From: Brevibacterium gallinarum
Lineage (GTDB): Bacteria; Actinomycetota; Actinomycetes; Actinomycetales; Brevibacteriaceae
Assembly (NCBI RefSeq): GCF_014836885.1
Contig: NZ_JACSPY010000001.1
Location: forward strand, 336,430-400,429
DNA length: 64,000 nucleotides
Direction of reading: 5' to 3'
A model generated the notes under the pieces. The model was not told where the DNA came from and ran no database searches. It saw only the letters and a list, made by a program, of their open reading frames with translations. The translations under genes and the position numbers were made by a program. Numbering within the stretch: the stretch's first letter is position 1; each line of letters opens with the position of its first letter. Below, piece after piece: positions 1-10,144 of this stretch.

Positions 1-2087
1 AGCCCGGATTCGAGCGCGGTGAACCGGACATCGGGCCAGGGCGCGCCGAGTACGGCATGCAGCAGCCCGAGCCGGCCGCGCAGCTGCGCGAACCCGGGAT
101 TCTCACCGATCACCTCGCGAAGCCCGCGCTCGCGGATGAACGCGGCCACCGCCTCGGCGCCGGCTGCCGGGTCTGCCTTCACCGGAGTGGCCGACAGCTC
201 GATCGCCCCGAGGCGCTCGATGCGGCGGGCTGAGAGCTTCCGGCCGTCGAAGCGTGTGACCGTCTGGGTGACGTAGAGGTCGGCGGCCAGCAGCTCGGCA
301 GTCTCCCGGTCGAGCGGGGCGGCCGCCCGGATGAGGGCGCGCTGGCCGGCTAGGGACACCTCGGCGACGGCGAGCCATTCGTGGCCGCGGATCTGGGCAT
401 CGCGCGGCAGGGTCGCGCCGGTGCCGGAGGCGAGCAGGTATTCGTCCTCGCTGCCGGGCCGCAGCCGGGCGATCCGGTCCGGGTAGGCCAGCGCGATGAC
501 CGTGGCCACCGCCTCGTCAAGCGGCACCGGACCCGAGGCGGTGGTGCCGACGGCTGTGTCCTCGCCGGTGTCTTCTCCGGTGGTCTCGGCCAGGATCCGG
601 GTGAGCCGGGCGGTCTCCCGGGTGTAGGTCCGCGGGGCCGCGCGGCGCAGCTGCCTCACGGCGGCAACCGCGTCAGCACCCGGGCAGCGCAGATCCGAGG
701 CCAGGGCGGCGACCACCTCGGCGGCGGCCGCGGTGCCGATGAATGCTGCGCCGTCGAGCAGGCCGCGGGCCATGCGCGGGTCGGCGGGAATCCGGGCGAG
801 CTGCCGGCCGCGGGCTGTCGCGGCTCCGGTGTCGTCGAGCGCGCCGAGCAGCCGCAGCGTCTCAGCAGCCTGGGCGGCCGGGCGATCCGGCAGCGGGTCG
901 GGCAGTTTCAGGCCGCGACCGAACGGCGCGCCCCAGCAGGCCAGGTCGAGGACAGCGGAGGTGAGATCGGCGGTGCGGACCTCCGGCGGGGTGTGGGCTG
1001 GCAGCGCGGCACAGTCGGCTTCGCTCAGTGCGCGGACGGCCAGGCCGGGCCCGAGGCGGCCGGCGCGTCCGGCTCGCTGGGTGCAGGCGGCCTTCGAAGC
1101 GCGCACGGTGGCAAGGCCAGCGAACCCGCGGCCGGTGTCGAAGTGCGGCACCCGAGCCAGGCACGAGTCGACCACGATCCGCACACCGGGCACCGTCAGC
1201 GCTGACTCCGCGACCGAGGTGGAGACGACGACCCGGCGGGAGGTCTCCGTGTCCCTGCGCGGGGTGAGGATCGCGTCCTGCTCCGCAGCAGGGGTGGAGC
1301 CGGTGAGCACCCGGACATCGACGGGCACACGGCCGCGCAGCAGCGAAGCCAGGGCTTCGACGTCGCGGATGGCCGGCATGAATACGAGCGCATCGCCGGA
1401 GGCCTCGGTGCGGAGAGCGGACTCGACGAGGCCTGCCATGTGGGTGAGGAACTCGCGGGTGATTCCGCGGGCATCGATGGGCCGGCCGGGGCCGGACTGG
1501 CAGCGGATCTCAACCGGGTGCAGTGCCGAGGTGACGTCGAGGACCGGGCCGCCGATGAGCTCAGCCCACCGCTCGGCCTCCAAGGTCGCCGACATCGCCA
1601 CCAGCGTCAGGTCCGCGCGCAGACCTGTGGCATCAACCGCGAGGGCGGCGGCGAGATCGGAGTCGAGGTGGCGTTCGTGGACCTCGTCGAGCACGATCGC
1701 GGTGACACCCTCAAGCCCGGGGTCGGTGAGCATCCGGCGCAGCAGCACGCCGGTGGTGACGAACTCGATGCGGGTGGACCGGGAGACCTGCGCATCCTCG
1801 CGGACCGTATAGCCGACCGCCTCGCCGAGGCGGGTGCCGCTCAGCCGCGCGAGCCGGCGGGCAGCCGCCCGGGCGGCCATCCGGCGCGGCTGGGTGACGA
1901 TGATCCGCCCGGCCGGCAGCAGCTGGGACAGTGCCGGCGGCACGACAGTGGTCTTGCCGGTACCCGGCGGTGCGGTGATGACCGCACGCAGACCGGCAGT
2001 CGAACCGGCGTGACGTTCGCCCAGCTGAGGGATGAGCGCAGACGCCGGCAGGCCGGAGGCGATGGCGTCGAGGTCGAAGGAGTGCAC
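1..2087 (-). CDS. hrpB: ATP-dependent helicase HrpB, 3'-truncated by the window edge
   Basis: Superfamily 2 DEAH/RHA-type RNA helicase of the HrpB family. Reading the minus strand from a GTG at 2087 gives an uninterrupted frame to the window edge (about 695 residues; the family is about 800-850, so the C-terminus lies outside). Visible motifs in order: Walker A PPGTGKT near residue 40, TQPRRMAAR, DEVHER near residue 130, SAT, and QRAGRAGR (motif VI). There is no clear Shine-Dalgarno sequence, but a TAGGTT box ends six bases before the GTG, so a leaderless start is likely. The gene stands alone, divergent from the hyuA operon. A linker near residue 515 encodes TTASG and is one copy of a dispersed repeat described elsewhere. 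The cellular role of HrpB in actinobacteria is not well established. Confidence 0.9.
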   Translation of the reverse strand, partial: MHSFDLDAIASGLPASALIPQLGERHAGSTAGLRAVITAPPGTGKTTVVPPALSQLLPAGRIIVTQPRRMAARAAARRLARLSGTRLGEAVGYTVREDAQVSRSTRIEFVTTGVLLRRMLTDPGLEGVTAIVLDEVHERHLDSDLAAALAVDATGLRADLTLVAMSATLEAERWAELIGGPVLDVTSALHPVEIRCQSGPGRPIDARGITREFLTHMAGLVESALRTEASGDALVFMPAIRDVEALASLLRGRVPVDVRVLTGSTPAAEQDAILTPRRDTETSRRVVVSTSVAESALTVPGVRIVVDSCLARVPHFDTGRGFAGLATVRASKAACTQRAGRAGRLGPGLAVRALSEADCAALPAHTPPEVRTADLTSAVLDLACWGAPFGRGLKLPDPLPDRPAAQAAETLRLLGALDDTGAATARGRQLARIPADPRMARGLLDGAAFIGTAAAAEVVAALASDLRCPGADAVAAVRQLRRAAPRTYTRETARLTRILAETTGEDTGEDTAVGTTASGPVPLDEAVATVIALAYPDRIARLRPGSEDEYLLASGTGATLPRDAQIRGHEWLAVAEVSLAGQRALIRAAAPLDRETAELLAADLYVTQTVTRFDGRKLSARRIERLGAIELSATPVKADPAAGAEAVAAFIRERGLREVIGENPGFAQLRGRLGLLHAVLGAPWPDVRFTALESG

Positions 2088-2093
2088 GCCTTC

Positions 2094-2099
2094 AACCTA
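2094..2099 (-). promoter_or_regulatory. -10 box of hrpB
   Basis: TAGGTT on the minus strand, six bases upstream of the hrpB GTG. It matches the actinobacterial TANNNT -10 pattern at the distance expected for a leaderless mRNA. No convincing -35 was seen. Confidence 0.45.
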
Positions 2100-2124
2100 A
2101 CGGATCGTCCGGTTGCAAAGCCGG

Positions 2125-2159
2125 GGAGGCCGGCAGTGAGACTGCGGAGGCCGGCAGTG
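2125..2159. repeat. 14-bp direct repeat, two copies
   Basis: GGAGGCCGGCAGTG occurs at 2125-2138 and 2146-2159 (21-bp period) in the hrpB-hyuA intergenic region. No function is evident. Confidence 0.6.
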
Positions 2160-2294
2160 GGGCTGTGGGGCAGCGGGTCCAGGAGACCGATGAAGCCGGG
2201 CATCCAGAATCCTGCCAATGACGCAGCTCACTTTTTGTCACTGTCTGCCGAGTGATTCGGGGTAGCCGCCGCGCATGCTTGTTCATAGCAGTGA

Positions 2295-2303
2295 AGTTCT
2301 GCC
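2295..2303 (-). promoter_or_regulatory. Candidate regulator box upstream of hyuA
   Basis: AGTTCTGCC on the plus strand is the exact complement of GGCAGAACT, found upstream of the island's permease, where the core GCAGAACT occurs three times. It lies 42 bases before the hyuA ATG and just upstream of a 6-bp inverted repeat (2305-2310 with 2315-2320, GACGCG/CGCGTC). It may be an operator shared by the two outward operons, possibly for the PucR protein encoded between them. This is inference. Confidence 0.35.
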
Positions 2304-2344
2304 AGACGCGAAGGCGCGTCGGCACACGAAAAACAGGGGTGAGA

Positions 2345-4471
2345 ATGACTCAAGGCAGCGCACGGATCCGCATCGGGATCGATACCGGCGGCACATTCAC
2401 CGACGTCGTCGCGTTCAACGAGGACACCGGCACGCTGACGACGACGAAGACCCCGTCGACCCCAGCCAACCCCGCTGACGGGTTCATCAACGGCATCGAG
2501 AAGGTCCTCGCCGAACTCGGCGCCACCGGCAGCGACGTCGCCGCTGTCTCCCACGGCACGACGGTGGCGACGAACCAGCTGCTGGAGGGCAAGCTGGAGA
2601 CGATGGGCTTCATCACCACCGAAGGCTATGAGTTCGTCCTGGAGATCGCCCGTCAGGCCGTGCCCGACGGCTACGGAAACTCCTACTTCTGGGTCAAGCC
2701 CGAACGCATCGTCACCGCCGACCGCGTCAAGACCGTCGGCGGCCGTCTCGACTTCGAAGGCACCGAGGTCCGCCCGTTCGACGAGGACGGCGCCAGGGCT
2801 GTCGCCGCTTGGTTCCGCGACGCCGGTATCAACGTCCTGGGCGTCAACTTCCTGCACGCCTACGCCAACCCGGCCCACGAGCAGCGGATGCGTGAGATCC
2901 TCACCGAAGTCCACCCCGAGGCGATCGTGTCGCTGAGCTCCGAGGTGCTGCGGGAGTACCGCGAATACGAGCGCTCGATGACCACCCTCGTCGATGCCTC
3001 TGTCAAGCCGAAGGTCTCCCGCTACGTCGCCAACATCCATGAGCGCCTCGATCAGTTCACCGGCGCCGAGCACGGCGACCGTGAGCCGATCCCGTTCTAC
3101 ATCATGAAGTCCAACGGCGGTGTGCTCTCCGCCGACGAGGTCGTCCACCAGCCGATCACCACCGTGCTCTCCGGGCCGGCCGCAGGCGCACTCGGCGCCG
3201 GTCTCATCGCCAGGGAAGCCGGCTTCTCCAAGGTGCTCACCTGCGACGGCGGCGGCACCTCAACCGACGTCACCGTCATCATCGACGGCGAACCAGCACT
3301 GACGACCGAGGGATCGGTGGGGGTCTACCCGTCGAAGATCCCGATGATCGACGTCGTGACCGTCGGCGCCGGCGGCGGCTCGATCGCCTGGACGACCGAA
3401 GAGGGCCAGCTCAAGGTCGGCCCCCAGTCAGCCGGCGCCGACCCGGGACCGATCTGCTACGGACAGGGCGGCACCGAGCCGACCATCACCGATGCCCACC
3501 TGCTGCTCGGACGCATCCCACCCCACCTCCTCGGCGGTGAGATCCCACTCGACGTCGACGCCGCCCGCACCGGCGTCGAAGATCTCGCCGGACGGCTCGG
3601 GCTCAGCGTCGAGAAGTGCGCGACCGGCATCCTGGAGATCTCCGCCTGGAACCAGGCGAACGCGCTGCGCCAGATCTCAGTCAAGCGCGGCCTCGACGTG
3701 CGCGACTTCATGCTCGCCTCCTTCGGCGGCTCCGGTTCGCTGCTGGCCTGCCGGCTCGTCGACATCCTCGACCTCGCAGGCGTCATCGTCCCGCTCAACC
3801 CCGGCAATGTCTCGGCGTTCGGGCTGCTGACCGTCGACGTCAAGAACGACTACGTCCAGACCCATGTCGCCAAGGACGAAGGACTCGACCTCGGCACCAT
3901 CGACAGCGTCTTCACTGCTCTGCAGGAGCGTGCGGCAGCAGCCCTCGACGCCGAAGGGTTCGCCGCCGAGGACCACCGCTACGACCGTTCAGCAGACTTG
4001 CGCTACTTCGGGCAGGCCTTCGAAGTCCGCGTACCAGCACCGGCAGGGGAGATCACCCGCGCCTGGGCAGATGAGGTCACCGACGCCTTCCACGCTGAGC
4101 ACCGCCGCCTCTACGGCTACGACTTCAAAGGCGATGGCGACCAGTTCGTCGAATGGGTCAACCTGCGTGTCTCCGGCATCGGCCCGATCCAGCGGCCAGA
4201 GCTCGCCAAGCTCGGCGCGGCCTCTGCCGCCCAGCCGCTGTCCGACCGGGCGCTGGCCAGCCAGCGTCAGGTGTGCTTCGACGCAGACGACGGCTACGTC
4301 ACCGCCGACGTCTACTGGCGGCCCGAGCTGCTGGCCGGAGATGAGATCACCGGCCCGGCGATCATCGAGGAGTTCGGCTCGACAGTGCCCGTCCATCCCG
4401 GCTTCAGCGTCCGCGTCGACGACGCCGGCAACCTCGTCATCACCCGCAGCCCATCAGCCGAGCAGTCCTGA
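2345..4471 (+). CDS. hyuA: Hydantoinase/oxoprolinase A-type subunit (ATP-dependent cyclic-amide hydrolase)
   Basis: 708-residue HyuA/5-oxoprolinase N-type protein. The amino end has the family nucleotide-binding signature IGIDTGGTFTDVV, and an internal GGGTSTDV/GAGGGS phosphate-binding region follows near residues 300-345. With HyuB it forms a complex that uses ATP to open cyclic amides such as hydantoins, N-methylhydantoin or 5-oxoproline. The frame stays open back to 2252, but ATG 2345 is preferred: it follows AGGGGTGA and begins directly with the conserved domain. hyuB follows after 30 bases. First gene of a seven-gene operon with carbamate kinase and Mo-cofactor genes, which points to a cyclic ureide rather than oxoproline. 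The substrate is not determined by sequence. Confidence 0.9.
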   Translation: MTQGSARIRIGIDTGGTFTDVVAFNEDTGTLTTTKTPSTPANPADGFINGIEKVLAELGATGSDVAAVSHGTTVATNQLLEGKLETMGFITTEGYEFVLEIARQAVPDGYGNSYFWVKPERIVTADRVKTVGGRLDFEGTEVRPFDEDGARAVAAWFRDAGINVLGVNFLHAYANPAHEQRMREILTEVHPEAIVSLSSEVLREYREYERSMTTLVDASVKPKVSRYVANIHERLDQFTGAEHGDREPIPFYIMKSNGGVLSADEVVHQPITTVLSGPAAGALGAGLIAREAGFSKVLTCDGGGTSTDVTVIIDGEPALTTEGSVGVYPSKIPMIDVVTVGAGGGSIAWTTEEGQLKVGPQSAGADPGPICYGQGGTEPTITDAHLLLGRIPPHLLGGEIPLDVDAARTGVEDLAGRLGLSVEKCATGILEISAWNQANALRQISVKRGLDVRDFMLASFGGSGSLLACRLVDILDLAGVIVPLNPGNVSAFGLLTVDVKNDYVQTHVAKDEGLDLGTIDSVFTALQERAAAALDAEGFAAEDHRYDRSADLRYFGQAFEVRVPAPAGEITRAWADEVTDAFHAEHRRLYGYDFKGDGDQFVEWVNLRVSGIGPIQRPELAKLGAASAAQPLSDRALASQRQVCFDADDGYVTADVYWRPELLAGDEITGPAIIEEFGSTVPVHPGFSVRVDDAGNLVITRSPSAEQS

Positions 4472-4501
4472 GCCCGCGCCGAAACCAGAAGGAGACACGA
4501 C

Positions 4502-6514
4502 ATGACGGCAACCCCCACTGATTCGGGCTCGATGCTCTCGACCACCCCGCTGACCGGTGAGCAGCTCGCAGCCTACATCGCCGCCGAACCGATCAACCCG
4601 GCCGGCCGGCCCCGGCCCTACGAGCACGGCGGACGGCTCACCCCTGAGGGAACCGAGGTCGATCCGATCATCGTCGAGATCGTCGAAGGCACCCTCGCCA
4701 GCGTCGAAATGGAAGTCGAGACCGCGATCTCGAGGACCTCGCGCTCGCCGATGATCCGCGACGCCCACGACTTCCGCGCCGGCATCCACGACCGGCAGCT
4801 GCGCAAGCTCACCGGCCGGTCCTACTCCGCACTCGTCCACCCGATCGTGCGCGACTTCCCGATCGAGACGATGGAGGAAGGCGACGTCTTCTTCCACAAC
4901 GACGTCTACGAATCCGAAGGCGGCATCGGCCACCTGCCCGACCTGTGCGTCACTGTCCCGGTCTTCCACAACGGGGAGGTGGTGTGCTTCGTGCAGGCCT
5001 TCGGCCATCACGACGACATCGGCGGCGCCTGCCCCGGCTCGATGCCCTCGGGTGCGACGAGCGTGCACGAAGAGGGACTGGCCGTCCCGCCGATCAAGCT
5101 GTGGTCGCGCGGCGAACCCAACCGGGCCGCACTGCGCATCATGACCCGCAACTCGCGCATGCCCGACTCGCTGGCCGCCGACCTCGACGCCGAATGCTCC
5201 GCCTGCCTCATGGGTGCGCGCCGGCTCGCCGAGCTCTTCGCCCGCTACGGCCGCGACACCATCGAAGCGGCCTTCGACACCATCCTCGACAACACCACCG
5301 AGCTGTACCGCCGCGAGATCCTCTCGAAGATCCCCGACGGCCAGTACGTATGGGAGGACTACGCCGAACACGACGGCGTCGAGGACCCGAAGCTGCACAC
5401 CCAGCGCATCACCCTGACGAAGACCGCCACCGGGGGACCGGGTGACGGGCCCAGGCTCATCATCGACTTCACCGGCACCGCCGCCCAGGCGAGAGGGCCG
5501 ATCAACCACTGCGGCGACTACGTCGGCGGGAACTTCCTCAAGAAATGGCTCGCCCCGATCCTGCGCAACCTCGCCGACTCCCCGGAGCGGATGGGCGAAC
5601 TCGACGTCAACGAGGGCATCGTCCCGCTCATCGAGATGCGGTTCCCCGAGAAGGGCACCCTGCTGACCCCGATCTACCCGGGCCCGACGAACGCCCGCAC
5701 CTTCGTCATCCTGCGGCTGCTCGGCGTGCTCGCCGGGGTCGTCGCGAAGGCTGTCGACGGGAAGATGCCGGCAGATCAGGAGACGATCCGCTACACCGGC
5801 GTGTACGGCAAGGACCGCGACGGCAACGACTACCTCATGCGCGAGGTGCTCGGCGGCGGCTCGGGCGGCCGCTACTACGCCGACGGTGAGGACACCATCC
5901 ACGTCGTGCCCGACTCCCGGAACCTGCCCACCGAATTCACCGAATCGCGGTTCCCGTTCCGCGTCGAGCGGCTCGGACTCGCCGTCGACTCCGGCGGCGC
6001 TGGACGCTACCGCGGCGGGCTGGGCTACGAGAAGCACATCCACATGCTCAAGGACGCGAACTTCATGTCGATCGCCGACCGGTCGATCCTCGCCTGCTGG
6101 GGCGTCAAGGGCGGCAAGGCCGGCCGGCCGTTCCAGGTCACCATCGACCCCGGCGGGCCGAACGAACGCGAGATCGACGCGCTCGCCGATGCCGAACCGG
6201 TTCGGGCAGGGGAGACGATCCGCATCTGCACCACCGGAGGCGGCGGCTGGGGCGACCCGCTCGACCGTCCCCTCGACGAGGTCGAACGCGACCTGCGTTG
6301 GGGCAAGATCAGCATCGACGGGGCCCGCAGCGACTACGGCGTCATCGCCAGCGTCGACGACGGTGAGGTCACTGTCGACACGGCGGCCTCGACGCAGCTG
6401 CGGCAGCAGCTGCGCGAGAAGCGCACCGGCGAGGAGCCGTTCTTCGACCGCGGACCCGGGTACGCGCGCCTGGCCGGCGACGGCAGCGACGCACCTGACG
6501 TCGACTGGCTCTGA
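4502..6514 (+). CDS. hyuB: Hydantoinase/oxoprolinase B-type subunit
   Basis: 670-residue HyuB family protein, partner of HyuA in ATP-dependent opening of cyclic amides. The conserved N-terminal DPIIVEIVEGTL and the region around HHDDIGG (near residue 170) match the family, and a Gly-rich TTGGGGWGDPL lies near the C-terminus. ATG 4502 follows AAGGAG at seven bases, so this start is well supported. Carbamate kinase begins two bases after its stop, indicating translational coupling. HyuAB consumes one ATP per ring opened. The neighbouring kinase could return one ATP if the product is later split to carbamoyl phosphate. Confidence 0.9.
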   Translation: MTATPTDSGSMLSTTPLTGEQLAAYIAAEPINPAGRPRPYEHGGRLTPEGTEVDPIIVEIVEGTLASVEMEVETAISRTSRSPMIRDAHDFRAGIHDRQLRKLTGRSYSALVHPIVRDFPIETMEEGDVFFHNDVYESEGGIGHLPDLCVTVPVFHNGEVVCFVQAFGHHDDIGGACPGSMPSGATSVHEEGLAVPPIKLWSRGEPNRAALRIMTRNSRMPDSLAADLDAECSACLMGARRLAELFARYGRDTIEAAFDTILDNTTELYRREILSKIPDGQYVWEDYAEHDGVEDPKLHTQRITLTKTATGGPGDGPRLIIDFTGTAAQARGPINHCGDYVGGNFLKKWLAPILRNLADSPERMGELDVNEGIVPLIEMRFPEKGTLLTPIYPGPTNARTFVILRLLGVLAGVVAKAVDGKMPADQETIRYTGVYGKDRDGNDYLMREVLGGGSGGRYYADGEDTIHVVPDSRNLPTEFTESRFPFRVERLGLAVDSGGAGRYRGGLGYEKHIHMLKDANFMSIADRSILACWGVKGGKAGRPFQVTIDPGGPNEREIDALADAEPVRAGETIRICTTGGGGWGDPLDRPLDEVERDLRWGKISIDGARSDYGVIASVDDGEVTVDTAASTQLRQQLREKRTGEEPFFDRGPGYARLAGDGSDAPDVDWL

Positions 6515-6516
6515 GC

Positions 6517-7473
6517 ATGCGCGTGCTCATCGCCCTCGGCGGCAATGCGATGACCGCCCCCGACGGCTCATCCTCACCCGATGACCAGCGGGCGGCGATC
6601 GCGCAGGCCTGCGGGCACATCGCCGAGCTGCTGGCTGACGGCCACGAGGTCATCATCACCCACGGCAACGGCCCGCAGGTCGGCAACATCCTGCGCAAGA
6701 ACGAACTCGCCGCCGCAGAGCTGCCGCCGGTGTCGCTTGACTGGTGCGGCGCGCAGACCCAGGGCACGATCGGGTTCACGATCGTCAACCGGCTCGAACA
6801 GGAGCTCACCACCCGGGGCATGCACCGGCAGGTCGCCGCCGTCATCACCCGCACCCGGGTCGACGGCGACGACCCGGCGTTCACCGACCCGGTCAAACCG
6901 ATCGGCACCTACCGCAACGCAGCACACGCCGCCCAGATGCGCGCCCACGGGCAGGTGTGGAAGGACTTCGGCGCCCGCGGCTGGCGGCGCGTCGTGCCCT
7001 CCCCGCGGCCGCTGGAGATCCTGGAGACCCCGACGATCGCCACGCTCGTCGACGCCGGCTGGGTGGTCGTCGCCGCCGGCGGAGGCGGCATCCCGGTGGT
7101 CGCCGACGGGCCGGGCTGGAACGGCGTCGAAGCCGTCATCGACAAGGACCTCTCCGCCGCCCGGCTGGCCGCCGACCTCGACGTCGACCGGCTCGTCATC
7201 GCCACCGACGTCGAACACGCGATCATCGGCTACGGCACCGCGGACGAACAGCCGATCGGTGAGATCACCGCCGAGCAGATGCAGCGGCTCGCCGATGCCG
7301 GGCACTTCGCGTCTGGATCGATGGGCCCGAAAGTCGAGGCAGTCGTCGACTTCGCCGCGTCGGGCCGCGGCGTCGGCATCATCACCGCGCTCGCCGCCGT
7401 GCCGGTGGCCATCGCCGGAAGAACCGGCACGCGCGTCACGCCCGCCGCCGCCTCGAGAACGGCCAGCTCCTAG
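6517..7473 (+). CDS. arcC: Carbamate kinase
   Basis: 318-residue amino-acid-kinase-fold carbamate kinase. Motifs: ALGGNAM at the N-terminus, THGNGPQVG near residue 48, and a GGGGIPVV nucleotide loop near residue 190. It converts carbamoyl phosphate plus ADP to ATP, CO2 and ammonia. It is placed with AllF/AllG/AllH homologues, as AllK (YbcF) is in enterobacterial allantoin clusters, not with arginine deiminase genes; none are seen here. This supports a role in harvesting carbamoyl phosphate from oxalurate phosphorolysis. Start ATG 6517 lies two bases after hyuB. Confidence 0.92.
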   Translation: MRVLIALGGNAMTAPDGSSSPDDQRAAIAQACGHIAELLADGHEVIITHGNGPQVGNILRKNELAAAELPPVSLDWCGAQTQGTIGFTIVNRLEQELTTRGMHRQVAAVITRTRVDGDDPAFTDPVKPIGTYRNAAHAAQMRAHGQVWKDFGARGWRRVVPSPRPLEILETPTIATLVDAGWVVVAAGGGGIPVVADGPGWNGVEAVIDKDLSAARLAADLDVDRLVIATDVEHAIIGYGTADEQPIGEITAEQMQRLADAGHFASGSMGPKVEAVVDFAASGRGVGIITALAAVPVAIAGRTGTRVTPAAASRTASS

Positions 7474-7507
7474 ACTGGAGACAGGCCGCCTGGCTCAAGG
7501 AGGAACC

Positions 7508-8169
7508 GTGAGGCACGCCCCCAACAGCGACATCGCCGGCATCGTGCTCGCCGCCGGTGCCGGGTCGCGCCTCGGCGCGCCCAAAGGCCTGCTGCGCACC
7601 GCCTCCGGGCAGCCGGTCGTGGCCAGGCTGTGCGACCAGCTGACAGCCGCCGGGCTGGCCGAGATCGTCGTCGTCACCGGTGCCGCCGCCGAGGCGGTCG
7701 CCGCCGGAGTGCCGGCAGGCGCCCGGGTCGCCCACGCCCCGGACTGGGAAGACGGCCTGTCGGCCTCGCTGCGAGCCGGCCTGCGCGCTGTCGCCGACGC
7801 ACCTGCCGGCGAGCGGATCCGCGCCGTGGTCATCCTGCTCGCCGACGTCCCCGACATCACCGCAGCCGCCATCGAAGCCGTCATCGCCGCTGCCCGCGTG
7901 CAGACCATCGAGACGAGTCTCGTGCGGGCGATGTTCGGACAGCGTCCCGGCCACCCCGTCGTCATCGGATCACAGCACTGGCAGCAGGTCATCGACACGG
8001 CCACCGGGGACTCCGGCGCGAAGGCGGTCTTCGCCTCGGGCACGGTGTGCGCAGTCGACTGCAGCCACCTGTGCACCGGCGCCGACATCGACACTCCTGG
8101 GCAGCTGCAGGCCGCCGGCCTGCGGCTGCCGGAACTGCTGCCCGACGCACGCGCAGGGGAGGAGGGCCG

Positions 8170-8173
<4 letters not shown>
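7508..8173 (+). CDS. MobA-like NTP transferase, probable molybdopterin cytidylyltransferase
   Basis: 221-residue nucleotidyltransferase with the N-terminal signature GIVLAAGAGSRLGAPKGLL. This family includes MocA/MobA, which attach CMP or GMP to molybdopterin. Mo-hydroxylases of the xanthine dehydrogenase family use the cytosine dinucleotide cofactor in many bacteria, so a MocA-like role serving the nearby CoxL protein is likely. The GTG start at 7508 has a strong AAGGAGG upstream. An earlier in-frame opening exists inside the kinase gene and was rejected. The gene overlaps coxD by four bases. Confidence 0.8.
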
Positions 8174-9077
<904 letters not shown>

Positions 9078-9081
<4 letters not shown>

Positions 9082-10139
9082 CGATGACCGCAGTGCTCAC
9101 CGACTTCGCCCGCAGCCTCGCCCGTCACGGATACCCCGCCGACCCCGGCCGGCTGCACACCGCCGTGGCCGGACTCGGCGCCCTCGGAACGATCGAACGG
9201 CAGCATGTCTACACCGTCACCCGCGCCGCCTGGTGCACCACCGCTGAGCAGTGGGCGGACTTCAGCATCCACTTCGAGCGGTTCTTCTCCCGCCACCCGG
9301 CTGCCGCGGCCCCGCCGGACACCGACGTCGAGATCGACGTGCCTGAGGCGCTGCCCGGTGACGACGATACCGAAACCGGCCATCCCGAACCACAGGCTGC
9401 CGCAGCCTCGAAGGCCGCAGTGCTGCGCGAGACCGACATCGCCGAACTGCTGGAATCTGATGCCGCCGACGCCCGCGCCCAGCTGGCCGGTCTGCGCCTG
9501 AGCCCACCGCAGCGGCGCCGGCCGCGCTACCGGCGCGGACGCGCCGACCGCCTGCATGTGCGGCAGGCGCTGCGCGAACTGCTCGCGACCGGAGAGATCA
9601 CGAGCCTGCCGACGCAGGAGCGCCGCGAGGTGCCCCGCCCGATCGTCATCGTCCTCGACGTCTCGGCCAGCATGCAGCCCTTCCACACCACCCAGCTGGC
9701 CTTCGCAGCAGCCGCAGCGGAAGGCGGCCAGCACGTCAGCGTCTTCACCGCCGGGACCGCACTGACCGACGTCACCGCAGGCGTGCGCACCGCCCGGCCC
9801 GGCACGCGCAGCGGACAGATCCCCGACCTCGGCGGCGGCACCCGGCTCGGCGAGACCCTCCAGCAGCTGCTCGACCGGCACGCCGGCCGGCTGCGCGGAG
9901 CCACGCTCATCGTCATGTCCGACGGATGGGAAGACGGCGACACCGACGCTCTCACCACAGCCGCAGCCCGCGCCAGCCGCCTGTGCGCACGGTTCCTGTG
10001 GGTCAACCCGCGAGCCGGGCGCACCGGCTGGCAGCCCGACATCCGCGGCATCCGCGCGATCCGCCCGCACGTCGACGCGCTGCTGCCCGGCACCACCATC
10101 TCCGACTACTTCCGGCTCGCTGCCGTCGTCGCAGGGTGA
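9078..10139 (+). CDS. coxE: CoxE-type VWA domain protein
   Basis: 353-residue protein with a C-terminal von Willebrand A domain. The MIDAS motif DVSASM lies near residue 194 and a later SDGWEDGD segment completes the site. The region around residues 75-120 is Pro/Ala-rich. CoxE-like proteins pair with CoxD ATPases for maturation of molybdenum hydroxylases. Its ATG overlaps the coxD stop and xdhC begins five bases after its stop, so the three behave as one translational unit. Confidence 0.85.
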
Positions 10140-10144
10140 ACAGC

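Noticed and set aside
381-2255. Plus-strand open frames over the first 2 kb
   Set aside because: The minus strand reads as HrpB with all helicase motifs, so these are shadows.
4454-6043. 529-residue open frame on the minus strand
   Set aside because: Antisense shadow of hyuB. Its composition is that of complemented high-GC codons and it has no recognisable domain.
2345-6514. Interpretation of HyuAB as 5-oxoprolinase or acetone/acetophenone carboxylase
   Set aside because: Not excluded by sequence, but carbamate kinase, AllFGH and Mo-enzyme neighbours make a ureide substrate more likely.
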